From Trinickia sp. Y13 (lineage in GTDB: Bacteria; Pseudomonadota; Gammaproteobacteria; Burkholderiales; Burkholderiaceae), in the NCBI RefSeq assembly GCF_029522115.1, contig NZ_JAKWFK010000023.1:1-64000 (forward strand): a DNA stretch of 64,000 bases, given 5' to 3'. The position numbers and the translations under genes were made by a program. Numbering within the stretch: the stretch's first letter is position 1; each line of letters opens with the position of its first letter. The notes beneath the pieces are model-generated. The model was not told the origin of the DNA. It saw nothing but the letters and a program-made list of their open reading frames with translations, and made no database searches. This document shows, piece by piece, positions 1 to 8,450 of the stretch.

Positions 1-1
1 A

Positions 2-210
2 GGAAACGACATCGAATCGGCCCGAATTAAGGAAATTCAGCATCAAATCGACACCCCCAAGTCGGCGCAGCAGCTCTTGAGAAAGCTACCGTCGCGCTGC
101 GAGGGGGATACTTCAACAGCCTGCTAGAGTCCCTCTCGGCAAAGGTTGCTCGCAAAGCGTGGTTCGATCGCGTTTTTCCAAGTCGTCTCCCATCGGGAGG
201 AAAAGCATGA
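2..210 (+). pseudogene. 3' end of an upstream gene, apparently frameshifted
   Basis: Two overlapping open frames enter from the left edge. Frame 2 is open from the first bases to a TAG at 125-127 and begins GNDIESARIKEIQ. Frame 1 is open from after position 30 to a TGA at 208-210 and encodes a helix-like, basic tail (ALRGGYFNSLLESLSAK, then VFPSRLPSGGKA). Joining frame 2 to frame 1 near position 79 gives one continuous protein-like C-terminus, which would need one base restored there. Either a frameshifted gene end or two unrelated frames could explain this. I do not recognise the family. The gene lies directly upstream of the phosphodiesterase gene on the same strand. Confidence 0.3.
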
Positions 211-264
211 TGACACTTCAGGTCTTTCCGCCTTGCTCCGTCACACAAGTGAGTGTTTGCCAAT

Positions 265-1263
265 ATGCGTAAATTGCGTTCATGGATTATCGGCACCGTA
301 GCTATATGGATCGCCTTTGTCTTCGTCAACAACTCAACCCTTTTTATGCAGCGCGTGTCCGGGACGCCAATGCTGCTGGCACATCGAGGCATCTCGCAGG
401 ATTTCGACAAGACAGACCTTAAGAACGATACTTGCACGGCAGCACGGATGCTGCCGCCGACGCATTCCTATCTTGAGAATACCATCGCCTCGATGCGAGC
501 CAGTTTCGAGGCCGGAGCGGACATCGTCGAGTTCGACGTGCATCCCACGACGGACGGACAGTTCGCTGTCTTTCATGACTGGACCGTTGATTGCCGCACC
601 AATGGCCATGGCGTGACTCGCGAGCAATCGATGGCGTACTTGCGAACACTCGATATCGGCTACGGATACACGGCCGACGGCGGGCGGACCTACCCCTTTC
701 GCGGCATGGGAGTTGGCCTCATGCCGTCCCTTAGCGACGTGCTGGCGACATTCCCGACGGGGCGATTCCTGATCAACATTAAGAGCAACGACCCGAACGA
801 GGGGCGCCTGCTCGCGGCGGCCTTTCGTAAGCAACCATTCGAAGCATCTAAGCGATTGATGGTGTACGGCGGAGACGCCCCCATTGCTACCTTTCGCGCT
901 GAGCTGCCTGGCGTGAAAGCGATGTCTCGGAGCACACTCAAGCGATGTTTGATCTCCTACGTTGCATACGGGTGGACCGGGATAGTTCCTTCGGCATGCC
1001 GCAACAGCATCATCTTTGTGCCGATCAATATCGCTCCTTGGCTGTGGGGCTGGCCAGATCGTTTTCTCGACCGGATGGCTAGCGCCAGAAGTGCGGTCTT
1101 CGCCATTGGGCCTTACTATGGCGGCGAATTCTCAACAGGTATCGATACTCCTGCTGATTTTCGCCGTCTGCCAAGCGGTTACGCCGGCGGAATTCTGACA
1201 AATAAAATTCAGGCTGTGGCGCCCGAATGGGTGCGCGTACGGCAGCGGGATACAACGCGCTGA
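265..1263 (+). CDS. Membrane-anchored glycerophosphodiester phosphodiesterase family protein
   Basis: Predicted 332 aa. Residues about 6-23 form a hydrophobic N-terminal anchor, so the catalytic part probably faces the periplasm. The GDPD hallmarks follow in order: LLAHRG near residue 38 (catalytic His-Arg), an ENT motif, then DIVEFDVHPTTDGQFAVFHD with the metal-binding Glu/Asp and the second catalytic His. Family members hydrolyse glycerophosphodiesters to glycerol-3-phosphate and an alcohol; the substrate here is unknown. The ATG at 265 was chosen; an in-frame GTG at 253 would add four residues, and neither has a strong ribosome-binding site. Base composition is less GC-rich than the abm operon that follows. 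Confidence 0.8.
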   Translation: MRKLRSWIIGTVAIWIAFVFVNNSTLFMQRVSGTPMLLAHRGISQDFDKTDLKNDTCTAARMLPPTHSYLENTIASMRASFEAGADIVEFDVHPTTDGQFAVFHDWTVDCRTNGHGVTREQSMAYLRTLDIGYGYTADGGRTYPFRGMGVGLMPSLSDVLATFPTGRFLINIKSNDPNEGRLLAAAFRKQPFEASKRLMVYGGDAPIATFRAELPGVKAMSRSTLKRCLISYVAYGWTGIVPSACRNSIIFVPINIAPWLWGWPDRFLDRMASARSAVFAIGPYYGGEFSTGIDTPADFRRLPSGYAGGILTNKIQAVAPEWVRVRQRDTTR

Positions 1264-1702
1264 ACAAAAACGCCTGGCGCACATGACAGTGTGCCTCTAC
1301 GAATCTGCCACCTTTCCCGAGGCAAACGCGGCAGGTAGTCTTGAAGTTCATTCCCCGCGGCGGCAAATCCTAACCGAACAAAAGCGGCGCAATGAATCGA
1401 CTCTTCATCCACGCTTCGATGTTCGCGTATCTCTCTATATGCACCGCTGCAGCTGTCCCGGAAACCTCGTCGACGGGCGTCTTTACGTAGGGGGCCTGCG
1501 GGCACCCGAGCGGCACGCACGCTCCGTGGACCGATCCTGCCAACCCGCTCGCCATTCTGCGCTCCTACCCGGAGCCCGCCATCTTGAATTAAGCCAGGGT
1601 ACCCGCCATCTGTCCGCACGACAGACTTCATTCTCCCAAGACTGACTTTATTACATCGGATCATCAGCGCCCACACCAGCGCCCGCGGCCCCCTCCGTTT
1701 AC
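1264..1702. other. Intergenic region before the abm operon
   Basis: No intact gene is convincing here. It contains the TAG-interrupted small reading frame listed separately (1392-1592). The remainder up to the abm promoter shows no clear terminator for the upstream phosphodiesterase gene and no repeat worth listing. Confidence 0.4.
1392..1592 (+). pseudogene. Small secreted-protein-like frame interrupted by an in-frame TAG
   Basis: From the ATG at 1392 the frame encodes a signal-peptide-like start (MNRLFIHASMFAYLSICTAA, then AVPETSSTGVFT) and stops at a TAG at 1488-1490, codon 33. The same frame then stays open for another 33 codons (GACGHPSGTHAPW..., ending SYPEPAILN) to a TAA at 1590-1592. 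Both halves look protein-like, so this may be a 66-codon small exported protein broken by one nonsense change. There is no clear ribosome-binding site and I know no family for it, so chance cannot be excluded. Confidence 0.3.
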
Positions 1703-1731
1703 TTGACACCTAAACTATTTACACCTAAATT
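1703..1731 (+). promoter_or_regulatory. abm operon promoter with direct-repeat operator
   Basis: A perfect -35 box TTGACA lies at 1703-1708. A -10-like TAAATT lies at 1726-1731 after a 17-base spacer. The 9-mer ACACCTAAA occurs twice, at 1706-1714 and 1721-1729, overlapping both promoter elements. A small inverted repeat TAAA-CTA-TTTA (1711-1721) lies between. This layout fits repression by the MarR regulator encoded inside the operon, with release by an aromatic CoA ligand. The promoter is read directly from sequence; the regulator assignment is inference. Confidence 0.65.
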
Positions 1732-1758
1732 TCCCCCATCGACACGCGAGGAGGCGCC

Positions 1759-4110
1759 ATGCGCATCGTCTGCATCGGGGGTGGGCCCGCCGGGCTCTAC
1801 TTCGGCCTATTGATGAAACTGCGCAACCCGGCGCACGAGGTTTCCGTCATCGAGCGAAACCGCCCCTACGACACGTTCGGCTGGGGCGTGGTCTTCTCCG
1901 ACCAAACGCTAGAAAACCTGCGCACGGCCGATGCCCCAAGCGCCGAGATGATCCTCGATGCGTTCAACCACTGGGACGACATCGACGTCCATTTCGGCGG
2001 ACGCACCATCCGCTCCTCCGGCCACGGGTTCTGCGGCATCGGGCGCAAACGTCTGCTCAATATCCTTCAGGCACGCTGCGAAGCGCTCGGCGTCAAGCTC
2101 GTCTTCGAAACTAACGTGACGAACGACGACGATTACGACGCCGATCTCATCATCGCCTGCGACGGCGCCAACAGCCCCATCCGTCAGAGATACGCCGCAA
2201 CTTACCGGCCCGATATCGACGTGCGCGATTGCCGTTTCGTCTGGCTAGGCACCCACAAGCTATTCGACGCCTTCACCTTCGCCTTCGAAAAAACCGAATG
2301 GGGCTGGTTTCAAGCGCACGCCTACCGGTTCGATCAGGACACCTCGACCTTCATCGTCGAAGCGCCCGAGCGCGTCTGGCGCGCGGCCGGCCTCGACGAA
2401 ATGACCAAAGAAGACAGCATCGCCTTCTGCGAACGGTTATTCGCGAAGTACCTAGACGGCCACCCGTTGATGTCGAACGCCGCACACCTGCGCGGCTCCG
2501 CGCAGTGGATTCGATTCCCGCGCGTCGTCAATCAAGAATGGGTGCATTACCGGGCGCGTGCGAACGGCGGTGCCACACCCATCGTGCTCATGGGCGACGC
2601 CGCGCACACGGCACACTTCTCGATCGGGTCCGGAACGAAGCTCGCGCTCGAAGACGCTATCGCGCTAGCCGATAGCATCGATGCCCACCCGCACGATCTG
2701 CGCGCCGCCCTCACCCATTACACGGAAACGCGCAGCGTCGACGTGCTGCGCATTCAGAACGCCGCACGCAATTCGACGGAATGGTTCGAGCACGTCAGCC
2801 GCTACGCTTCGTTCGAACCCGAGCAGTTCGCCTACTCGCTGCTCACGCGCTCGCAACGCATCTCGCACGAGAACTTGCGTCAACGCGATCCGCACTATGT
2901 ACGCTCATTCGAACAATGGCTAGCTCAGAAGGCCGGCGTCGAAGGCGCACGCGATACAAAGCAATCCATTCCCCCGATGTTCACGCCGTTCTCCGTGCGC
3001 GACATCAAGCTCAAGAATCGCGTCGTCGTTTCTCCCATGGCCCAATACTTGGCTGTGGACGGCACGGTGGGCGATTACCACCTGACACATCTCGGCGCAC
3101 GTGCGATGGGTGGCGCCGGACTCGTCATGACGGAAATGACCTGCGTTTCGCCGGAAGGACGCATCACGCCCGGCTGCCCCGGTATGTACACCGACGAGCA
3201 TTTGCATGCTTGGCAGCGCATCGTCGAATTCGTCCATCACATGAGCGATGCAAAAATCGGCATGCAACTCGGCCACGCGGGCGCGAAGGCATCGACGCGC
3301 GTCAGTTGGGAGGGTATCGATCAGCCTTTGCCCGACGGCAATTGGCCGATCGTTTCGGCTTCGCAGCAACAGTATCTCGCGGGCATCAGCCAGTGGTCGC
3401 ACGCGGCCACTCACGACGAGTTGCGCGAGATCGGAGCGCAATTCGTGCGCGCCGCCCAACGCGCCCAGGAAGCTGGCTTCGATTGGCTCGAACTGCACTG
3501 CGCGCACGGCTACTTCTTGTCGAGCTTCATCTCGCCGCTCACGAACCACCGCACCGACGAATACGGCGGCTCCCTCGAAAACCGGCTACGCTATCCGCTG
3601 CAAGTGTTCAACGCGATTCGAAAGGTCTGGCCGCAAGGCAAACCGATTTCCGTACGCATCTCAGCGAACGATTGGGTGGACGGCGGAACGACACCCGACG
3701 ATGCCGTCGAAATCGCACGCGCATTCAAGGCCGCTGGCGCGGATATGATCGATGTGTCGTCGGGGCAAGTCAGCAAAGCCGAAAAACCCGTCTACGGTCG
3801 CATGTTTCAAACGCCGTTCTCGGATCGTATCCGCAACGAAGCGGGCATCGCCACGATCGCGGTGGGCGCCATCTCCGAAGCGGATCACGTCAACAGCATC
3901 ATCGCCGCGGGCCGCGCCGATCTTTGCGCCGTGGCGCGGCCCCATCTGGCCAATCCGGCTTGGACCCTCACCGAGGCCGCGAAAATCGGCTACTTCGATG
4001 TCGCCTGGCCCAAGCAATACTCGGCAGCGAAAGTCCAGCTCGAACGCAACTTCGAGCGCGAACGCGCGAGCCATGCCGCAGCATCTGCACCCGCCGAGGT
4101 GGCACAATGA
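1759..4110 (+). CDS. abmA: 2-aminobenzoyl-CoA monooxygenase/reductase (salicylyl-CoA 5-hydroxylase-like fusion)
   Basis: Predicted 783 aa, two enzymes in one chain. Residues 1-390 are a flavoprotein monooxygenase: the FAD Rossmann motif GGGPAG at residues 7-12 and GDAAHTAHF near residue 279. Residues about 405-760 are an old-yellow-enzyme-type FMN reductase (start [14 protein letters not shown], then [11 protein letters not shown] and [10 protein letters not shown]). The fusion is characteristic of the enzyme that hydroxylates 2-aminobenzoyl-CoA and reduces the ring without classical dearomatising dioxygenation. The same architecture is often named salicylyl-CoA 5-hydroxylase, so the neighbouring CoA ligase decides the substrate. 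The start ATG has a strong GAGGAGG site upstream and is the first gene of the operon. Its stop overlaps the next start (ATGA). Confidence 0.9.
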   Translation: MRIVCIGGGPAGLYFGLLMKLRNPAHEVSVIERNRPYDTFGWGVVFSDQTLENLRTADAPSAEMILDAFNHWDDIDVHFGGRTIRSSGHGFCGIGRKRLLNILQARCEALGVKLVFETNVTNDDDYDADLIIACDGANSPIRQRYAATYRPDIDVRDCRFVWLGTHKLFDAFTFAFEKTEWGWFQAHAYRFDQDTSTFIVEAPERVWRAAGLDEMTKEDSIAFCERLFAKYLDGHPLMSNAAHLRGSAQWIRFPRVVNQEWVHYRARANGGATPIVLMGDAAHTAHFSIGSGTKLALEDAIALADSIDAHPHDLRAALTHYTETRSVDVLRIQNAARNSTEWFEHVSRYASFEPEQFAYSLLTRSQRISHENLRQRDPHYVRSFEQWLAQKAGVEGARDTKQSIPPMFTPFSVRDIKLKNRVVVSPMAQYLAVDGTVGDYHLTHLGARAMGGAGLVMTEMTCVSPEGRITPGCPGMYTDEHLHAWQRIVEFVHHMSDAKIGMQLGHAGAKASTRVSWEGIDQPLPDGNWPIVSASQQQYLAGISQWSHAATHDELREIGAQFVRAAQRAQEAGFDWLELHCAHGYFLSSFISPLTNHRTDEYGGSLENRLRYPLQVFNAIRKVWPQGKPISVRISANDWVDGGTTPDDAVEIARAFKAAGADMIDVSSGQVSKAEKPVYGRMFQTPFSDRIRNEAGIATIAVGAISEADHVNSIIAAGRADLCAVARPHLANPAWTLTEAAKIGYFDVAWPKQYSAAKVQLERNFERERASHAAASAPAEVAQ

Positions 4111-4898
4111 ACGCAAAGCCGATGGCGCACTCGCTCGACGATCTGCACGCAGTCGTCACAGGCGGTGGCAGCGGTATTGGCGCGGCGATCGCGCAAGCGC
4201 TCGTCGATGCGGGTGCGCGCGTAACGCTGATGGGCCGCGATTCGGCCAAGCTCGAAGCACATCGCACGGCACTCGGCGCATCGCATGCCGTGCATTGCGC
4301 CACCGTCGATGTCACTCACCCCGACGCCGTGGACGATGCCTTCGCTTCCGCGTGCGATGCACTCGGCCCGGTCGACGTGCTCGTCAACAATGCCGGGCAG
4401 GCGCAAGCCGCCCCGTTCGCGAAGACTGACCTCGCGTTGTGGCAACGTATGCTCGAGGTCAACTTGACCGGCGTGTTCCTCTGCACGCAAGCTGCATTGC
4501 CCTCCATGATCGAACGTGGGTTCGGCCGCGTCGTGAATGTTGCAAGCACAGCAGGGCAAATCGGTTATCCGTACGTGACCGCCTATTGCGCCGCGAAGCA
4601 TGGCGTCATCGGGCTCACCAAAGCGCTCGCGCTCGAAACGGCCACCACGGGCGTCACCGTCAACGCTGTCTGCCCAGGCTACACGGAAACGCCCCTATTG
4701 CAGACCTCGCTCGATCAGGTCGTCGCTAAAACCGGCCGAAGCGCCACCGAAGCACGCACGGCGCTGCAACGCGCCAACCCGCAACGGCGTTTCATTACGC
4801 CCGACGAAGTCGCTCATGCGGTGCTGTGGCTCGTCATGCCCGAATCGGCCTCGGTGACGGGGCAATCGATTTCCATCTCTGGCGGAGAAGTAATGTGA
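4107..4898 (+). CDS. SDR-family NAD(P)-dependent oxidoreductase of the abm operon
   Basis: Predicted 263 aa, classical short-chain dehydrogenase length. The cofactor motif TGGGSGIG is at residues 18-25, NNAG follows in the middle, and the catalytic pair appears as YCAAK. The C-terminus ([15 protein letters not shown]) matches the family ending. The start overlaps the stop of the monooxygenase gene by four bases and its own stop overlaps the MarR start, so translation is probably coupled. Within the pathway it most likely oxidises or reduces a ring or ring-opened CoA intermediate; which step is not visible from sequence. Confidence 0.88.
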   Translation: MNAKPMAHSLDDLHAVVTGGGSGIGAAIAQALVDAGARVTLMGRDSAKLEAHRTALGASHAVHCATVDVTHPDAVDDAFASACDALGPVDVLVNNAGQAQAAPFAKTDLALWQRMLEVNLTGVFLCTQAALPSMIERGFGRVVNVASTAGQIGYPYVTAYCAAKHGVIGLTKALALETATTGVTVNAVCPGYTETPLLQTSLDQVVAKTGRSATEARTALQRANPQRRFITPDEVAHAVLWLVMPESASVTGQSISISGGEVM

Positions 4899-5434
4899 GC
4901 GACGCCGTTCGCGCTTCGACAAAAAAGAAAGCCGCACCGCGCGAAGCGCGGGCGGAGAACGTCGTCGACCTCGAAATGAGCACGGGCGCCGATAGCCACA
5001 CTAGCCTGCGCTTGTGGCTACGCCTTTTGACGACGACCAACCTCGTGCAGACCGAGTTGCGCCGCCGCCTACGCACGGAATTCGACACGACACTGCCGCG
5101 CTTCGACTTCATGGCGCAACTGGAACGTCACCCCGAAGGGCTCAAGATGAGCGAGATTTCGCGCCGTCTAATGGTGACGGGCGGCAATGTGACGGGGTTG
5201 ACCGATCAGTTGGAAAAGGAAGGTCTCGTCGCGCGCGATGCCGACCCCAACGATCGCCGCGCCTTCACGGTGCGGCTCACGCCAGCCGGCCGCACGCTGT
5301 TCGACAAAATGGCCCAAGCGCACGAGCGTTGGGTCGTCGAATTGTTCGGCGGCTTATCGATCGACGATAAATCGAAGATGCAGCAACGTCTTGGCAAGCT
5401 CAAACAACACCTGCTCGATTGCATCAAGAGTTGA
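4895..5434 (+). CDS. MarR-family transcriptional regulator of the abm operon
   Basis: Predicted 179 aa. The winged helix-turn-helix region is clear: LPRFDFMAQLERHPEGLKMS, then SRRLMVTGGNVTGLTDQLEKEGLV and the wing DPNDRRAFTVRLTPAG. The GTG start at 4895 overlaps the SDR stop (ATGTGA) and has GGCGGAG upstream, so it was preferred to the later ATG at 4976, which would give a protein of usual MarR length. The basic tail before the domain (STKKKAAPREAR) is unusual. It probably binds the operator over the promoter at 1703-1731 and senses an aromatic acyl-CoA. Sitting third in the operon it would autoregulate. Confidence 0.87.
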   Translation: MSDAVRASTKKKAAPREARAENVVDLEMSTGADSHTSLRLWLRLLTTTNLVQTELRRRLRTEFDTTLPRFDFMAQLERHPEGLKMSEISRRLMVTGGNVTGLTDQLEKEGLVARDADPNDRRAFTVRLTPAGRTLFDKMAQAHERWVVELFGGLSIDDKSKMQQRLGKLKQHLLDCIKS

Positions 5435-5480
5435 AGTGAGCAAACAGTTGCGAGATGTGAATGAATAGGAGAACCAAGCA

Positions 5481-6338
5481 ATGACGGATGCCGCGATGAA
5501 TGCCGATGCGCTGCGAGCCGGCAATCGCACGACCCTTTCAGCGTATCGCTCGCGTCACTTCGGCTGGCGCGTGGCCGATGGCGTCGGCACGGTCATGCTC
5601 GATCGCCCCGAGCGCAAAAACCCGTTGACGTTCGACTCCTACGCGGAGCTGCGCGACCTGTTTCGCAATCTCGCCTCCGCAACCGACGTCAAAGCCATCT
5701 TGATCCATGGGGCGGGCGAGAACTTCTGCTCGGGCGGCGACGTTCACGAGATCATCGGCCCACTGATCGGCCTGCCGATGCCGGAGCTGCTGATGTTCAC
5801 CCGCATGACGGGCGATCTCGTCAAAGCCATGCGTCACTGCCCGCAGCCGATCGTCGCCGCAGTCGACGGCGTCTGCGCAGGCGCCGGCGCGATCATCGCG
5901 ATGGCAGCCGATATGCGGCTCGCCACGGCGCGCAGCAAGCTGGCGTTCCTCTTCACGCGAGTCGGCCTCGCGGGCTGCGACATGGGCGCGTGCTCGATCC
6001 TGCCGCGCATCATCGGTCAAGGGCGAGCCTCCGAGTTGCTGTTTACAGGGCGTTCGGCCAGCGGCGAAGAAGGTCTCGCTTGGGGCTTCTACAACCGTCT
6101 CTGCGCACCCGATCAGTTGCTGGCCGACGCCGAAGAACTCGCCCGCTCGATCGCGTCGGGTCCGGCGTTCGCCCATGGCGTCACGAAGAAGATGCTGCAC
6201 CAAGAGTGGAGCATGAGCGTGGACGAAGCGATCGAATCAGAAGCGCAGGCGCAAGCGATCTGCATGGCGACGCGTGATTTCGAGCGCGCCTATCGCGCGT
6301 TCGCGGCCAAGACGCGGCCCCTCTTCGAAGGAAACTGA
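5481..6338 (+). CDS. Enoyl-CoA hydratase/isomerase (crotonase) family protein
   Basis: Predicted 285 aa. The crotonase fold is shown by [18 protein letters not shown], the oxyanion-hole segment [12 protein letters not shown] and the second one [17 protein letters not shown]. An N-terminal extension of about 25 residues precedes the domain. The stretch where hydratases carry their first catalytic Glu reads [13 protein letters not shown], so that acid seems absent and the enzyme may do a ring-opening or isomerase step instead of simple hydration. It has an AGGAG site upstream of the ATG and follows the MarR gene after a 46-base gap. Role within anthranilate-CoA breakdown is inferred from context. 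Confidence 0.85.
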   Translation: MTDAAMNADALRAGNRTTLSAYRSRHFGWRVADGVGTVMLDRPERKNPLTFDSYAELRDLFRNLASATDVKAILIHGAGENFCSGGDVHEIIGPLIGLPMPELLMFTRMTGDLVKAMRHCPQPIVAAVDGVCAGAGAIIAMAADMRLATARSKLAFLFTRVGLAGCDMGACSILPRIIGQGRASELLFTGRSASGEEGLAWGFYNRLCAPDQLLADAEELARSIASGPAFAHGVTKKMLHQEWSMSVDEAIESEAQAQAICMATRDFERAYRAFAAKTRPLFEGN

Positions 6339-6339
6339 C

Positions 6340-7584
6340 ATGGCGAACGCTCAGTGGGCGGACATGCTCGATTGGCCTTTTTTCGAAGACCGGCATCGCA
6401 AGCTAGCCGTCGATGTGCAGGCATGGTGCGATGCGAACGTTTCGCTGCTCACGTACGGGGAGCCGTTGCAAACCGGCCCGCACGGCAGAGCAAGCGTCGA
6501 TGAACACTGCCGCCGCCTCGTGCACATGCTCGGGGAAGACGGCTGGCTCCGCTACGGCGTGGGCGGCGCGGCATACGGCGGCCATGGCGATGCAATCGAC
6601 ACACGCTCCGTCTGCCTGTTGCGTGAAATCCTCGCCTCCCATTCGGGCCTGGCCGATTTCGCGCTTGCCATGCAGGGACTCGGCTCGGGTGCCATCTCGC
6701 TTGCCGGCACGGACGAGCAAAAACGCCGCTATTTGCCGCGCGTCGCGAGCGGCCAAGCCATCGCGGCATTTGCCCTCTCGGAACCCGACGCGGGATCGGA
6801 CGTCGCGGCACTTTCTCTCGCCGCGCGCGAAGAGGGCGATGCCTACGTACTCGATGGCGAGAAGACGTGGATCTCGAACGGCGGCATCGCCGATTTCTAT
6901 GTGGTCTTCGCGCGCACGGGCGAGGCGCCGGGCGCGCGCGGCATCAGCGCTTTCATCGTCGATGCCGATACGCCGGGCTTCACGGTCGCCGAGCGTATCG
7001 ATGTCATCGCCCCGCATCCGCTTGCGCGCCTGCGCTTCGACGGTGCGCGCGTGCCCAAAGCCCAGCGGCTAGGCGCCGCGGGAGAAGGATTCAAGCTAGC
7101 TATGCGCACACTCGACATTTTTCGCACGTCGGTGGCCGCTGCATCGCTCGGCTTCGCCCGGCACGCGTTGGCGCAGGCGCTGCAACGCGCAACGTCGCGC
7201 CGCATGTTCGGGCAAACGCTCGGCGATTTTCAATTGACTCAAGCGAGGCTCGCAGAGATGGCGCTCACGATCGATTCCGCCGCCCTGCTCGTCTACCGCG
7301 CGGCGTGGATGCGCGACCAAGGAAAACGCGTCACGCGCGAGGCTGCGATGGCGAAGTGGCACGCCAGCGAGGGCGCGCAGCGCGTCATCGATGCAGCCGT
7401 GCAATTGTGGGGCGGTCAAGGCGTGTGCAGCGGTGCGCCCGTCGAGACGCTCTATCGCGAGATTCGTGCCCTGCGCATCTATGAAGGCGCAACGGAGGTC
7501 CAGCAACTCATCATCGGCCGCGATCTGCTCAAAGCGCATGCCGAACACACTGCGACGGCCGAACGCGCAGGGGCGGGCCAATGA
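6340..7584 (+). CDS. Acyl-CoA dehydrogenase family protein
   Basis: Predicted 414 aa, a normal length for the family. The first signature is visible as [16 protein letters not shown], followed by [18 protein letters not shown]. The C-terminal four-helix domain includes [20 protein letters not shown] and the region [13 protein letters not shown]...[19 protein letters not shown], where the flavin contacts and usual catalytic acid (YEGA) lie. The ATG at 6340 overlaps the end of the crotonase gene region by spacing of one base, and its own end overlaps the thioesterase start. It probably desaturates a cyclic or ring-opened CoA ester of the pathway with FAD. Confidence 0.9.
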   Translation: MANAQWADMLDWPFFEDRHRKLAVDVQAWCDANVSLLTYGEPLQTGPHGRASVDEHCRRLVHMLGEDGWLRYGVGGAAYGGHGDAIDTRSVCLLREILASHSGLADFALAMQGLGSGAISLAGTDEQKRRYLPRVASGQAIAAFALSEPDAGSDVAALSLAAREEGDAYVLDGEKTWISNGGIADFYVVFARTGEAPGARGISAFIVDADTPGFTVAERIDVIAPHPLARLRFDGARVPKAQRLGAAGEGFKLAMRTLDIFRTSVAAASLGFARHALAQALQRATSRRMFGQTLGDFQLTQARLAEMALTIDSAALLVYRAAWMRDQGKRVTREAAMAKWHASEGAQRVIDAAVQLWGGQGVCSGAPVETLYREIRALRIYEGATEVQQLIIGRDLLKAHAEHTATAERAGAGQ

Positions 7585-8045
7585 CCATGAGCGAGCAAGC
7601 GCCCATCGTCTTCGAACGCCCCGTGCGCATTCGCTTCGCGCATTGCGACCCGGCGGGCATCGTGTTCTTTCCGCAGTATCTGACGCTGACGAACGCGCTC
7701 GTCGAAGACTGGTTCACCGATTCGCTCGGCATCGACTACGCCGATATGATCGCGCGCCGCCGCGTGGGCCTGCCCATCGTCAGGCTTCAATGCGAATTCG
7801 CCCGGCCAAGCCGCATGGGCGAAACGGTCACGCTCTCGCTTGCGTTGACGAAGGTCGGTCAGCGCTCGATAGGCATCCATATCGTCGGCCGAGGCCTCGA
7901 CGGCGTTCGGTTCGTCGCGCACCAAGTACTGGTCACGACGTCGCTGGAGAGCGGCGAATCGATCGACATTCCTCACGATATCCGCGCGGCGTTGCAACGT
8001 GCGGCCGCTTCTTCATCCCCGAATGCTCAAGAGGCACTTAGATGA
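7581..8045 (+). CDS. Hotdog-fold acyl-CoA thioesterase (4-hydroxybenzoyl-CoA type)
   Basis: Predicted 154 aa. The active-site signature of the 4HBT family is present as [15 protein letters not shown] near residues 19-33, with the catalytic Asp in HCDPAG. The rest has the hotdog pattern of a long helix ([12 protein letters not shown]) and strands. In this operon it may rescue CoA from dead-end aromatic thioesters or release a product. The ATG at 7581 overlaps the dehydrogenase stop; a second ATG at 7587 is possible. Confidence 0.88.
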   Translation: MTMSEQAPIVFERPVRIRFAHCDPAGIVFFPQYLTLTNALVEDWFTDSLGIDYADMIARRRVGLPIVRLQCEFARPSRMGETVTLSLALTKVGQRSIGIHIVGRGLDGVRFVAHQVLVTTSLESGESIDIPHDIRAALQRAAASSSPNAQEALR

Positions 8046-8437
8046 AACGTCCCCTGTTACCCGCCGGGTGGTCCAAGCCGCGCGGCTACGCGAACGGCGT
8101 CGCGGCGCACGGCACGCAAGTGTTCATCGCCGGACAAATCGGCTGGGACCACACCGAGCAATTCCGCTCCGATTCCTTCGCCGAGCAAGCACGCCAAGCG
8201 CTCGAAAACATCGTCGCCATATTGAAAGAAGCCGGCGCGCGGCCGGAGCACCTCGTACGCATGACCTGGTACGTGACCGATAAACGCGAGTACCTCGCGG
8301 CGGCGCGCGATGTCGGCCAAGCGTTCAGAGAGTTGATCGGCGATTACGACATCGCCATGAGCGCCGTGCAAGTAGCCGCGCTCATCGAAGACCGCGCCAA
8401 AGTGGAAATCGAAGCCACCGCCGTGATACCCGACTGA
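8042..8437 (+). CDS. RidA/YjgF-family protein (putative enamine/imine deaminase)
   Basis: Predicted 131 aa, the usual length for the family. The core is clear: [35 protein letters not shown] and VRMTWYVTD. The conserved Arg that contacts the substrate carboxylate in active RidA proteins normally lies in an RxxxxV segment near residue 105; here that stretch ([20 protein letters not shown]) is altered, so the substrate may differ. RidA proteins speed hydrolysis of reactive enamines/imines. The abm monooxygenase product is an enamine-type CoA ester, which gives a good reason for this gene in the operon. It overlaps the thioesterase stop (ATGA). Confidence 0.88.
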   Translation: MKRPLLPAGWSKPRGYANGVAAHGTQVFIAGQIGWDHTEQFRSDSFAEQARQALENIVAILKEAGARPEHLVRMTWYVTDKREYLAAARDVGQAFRELIGDYDIAMSAVQVAALIEDRAKVEIEATAVIPD

Positions 8438-8450
8438 CCCGGAGCGAGCC

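Noticed and set aside
1283-1645. 120-codon plus-strand frame in the first intergenic region
   Set aside because: Arg/His-rich with no start signal; the frame with the signal-like start at 1392 is the better candidate.
2781-4106. N-terminal extension of the SDR gene into the monooxygenase gene
   Set aside because: The extension is an Arg-rich alternate frame of the monooxygenase; the real SDR start overlaps the upstream stop at 4107.
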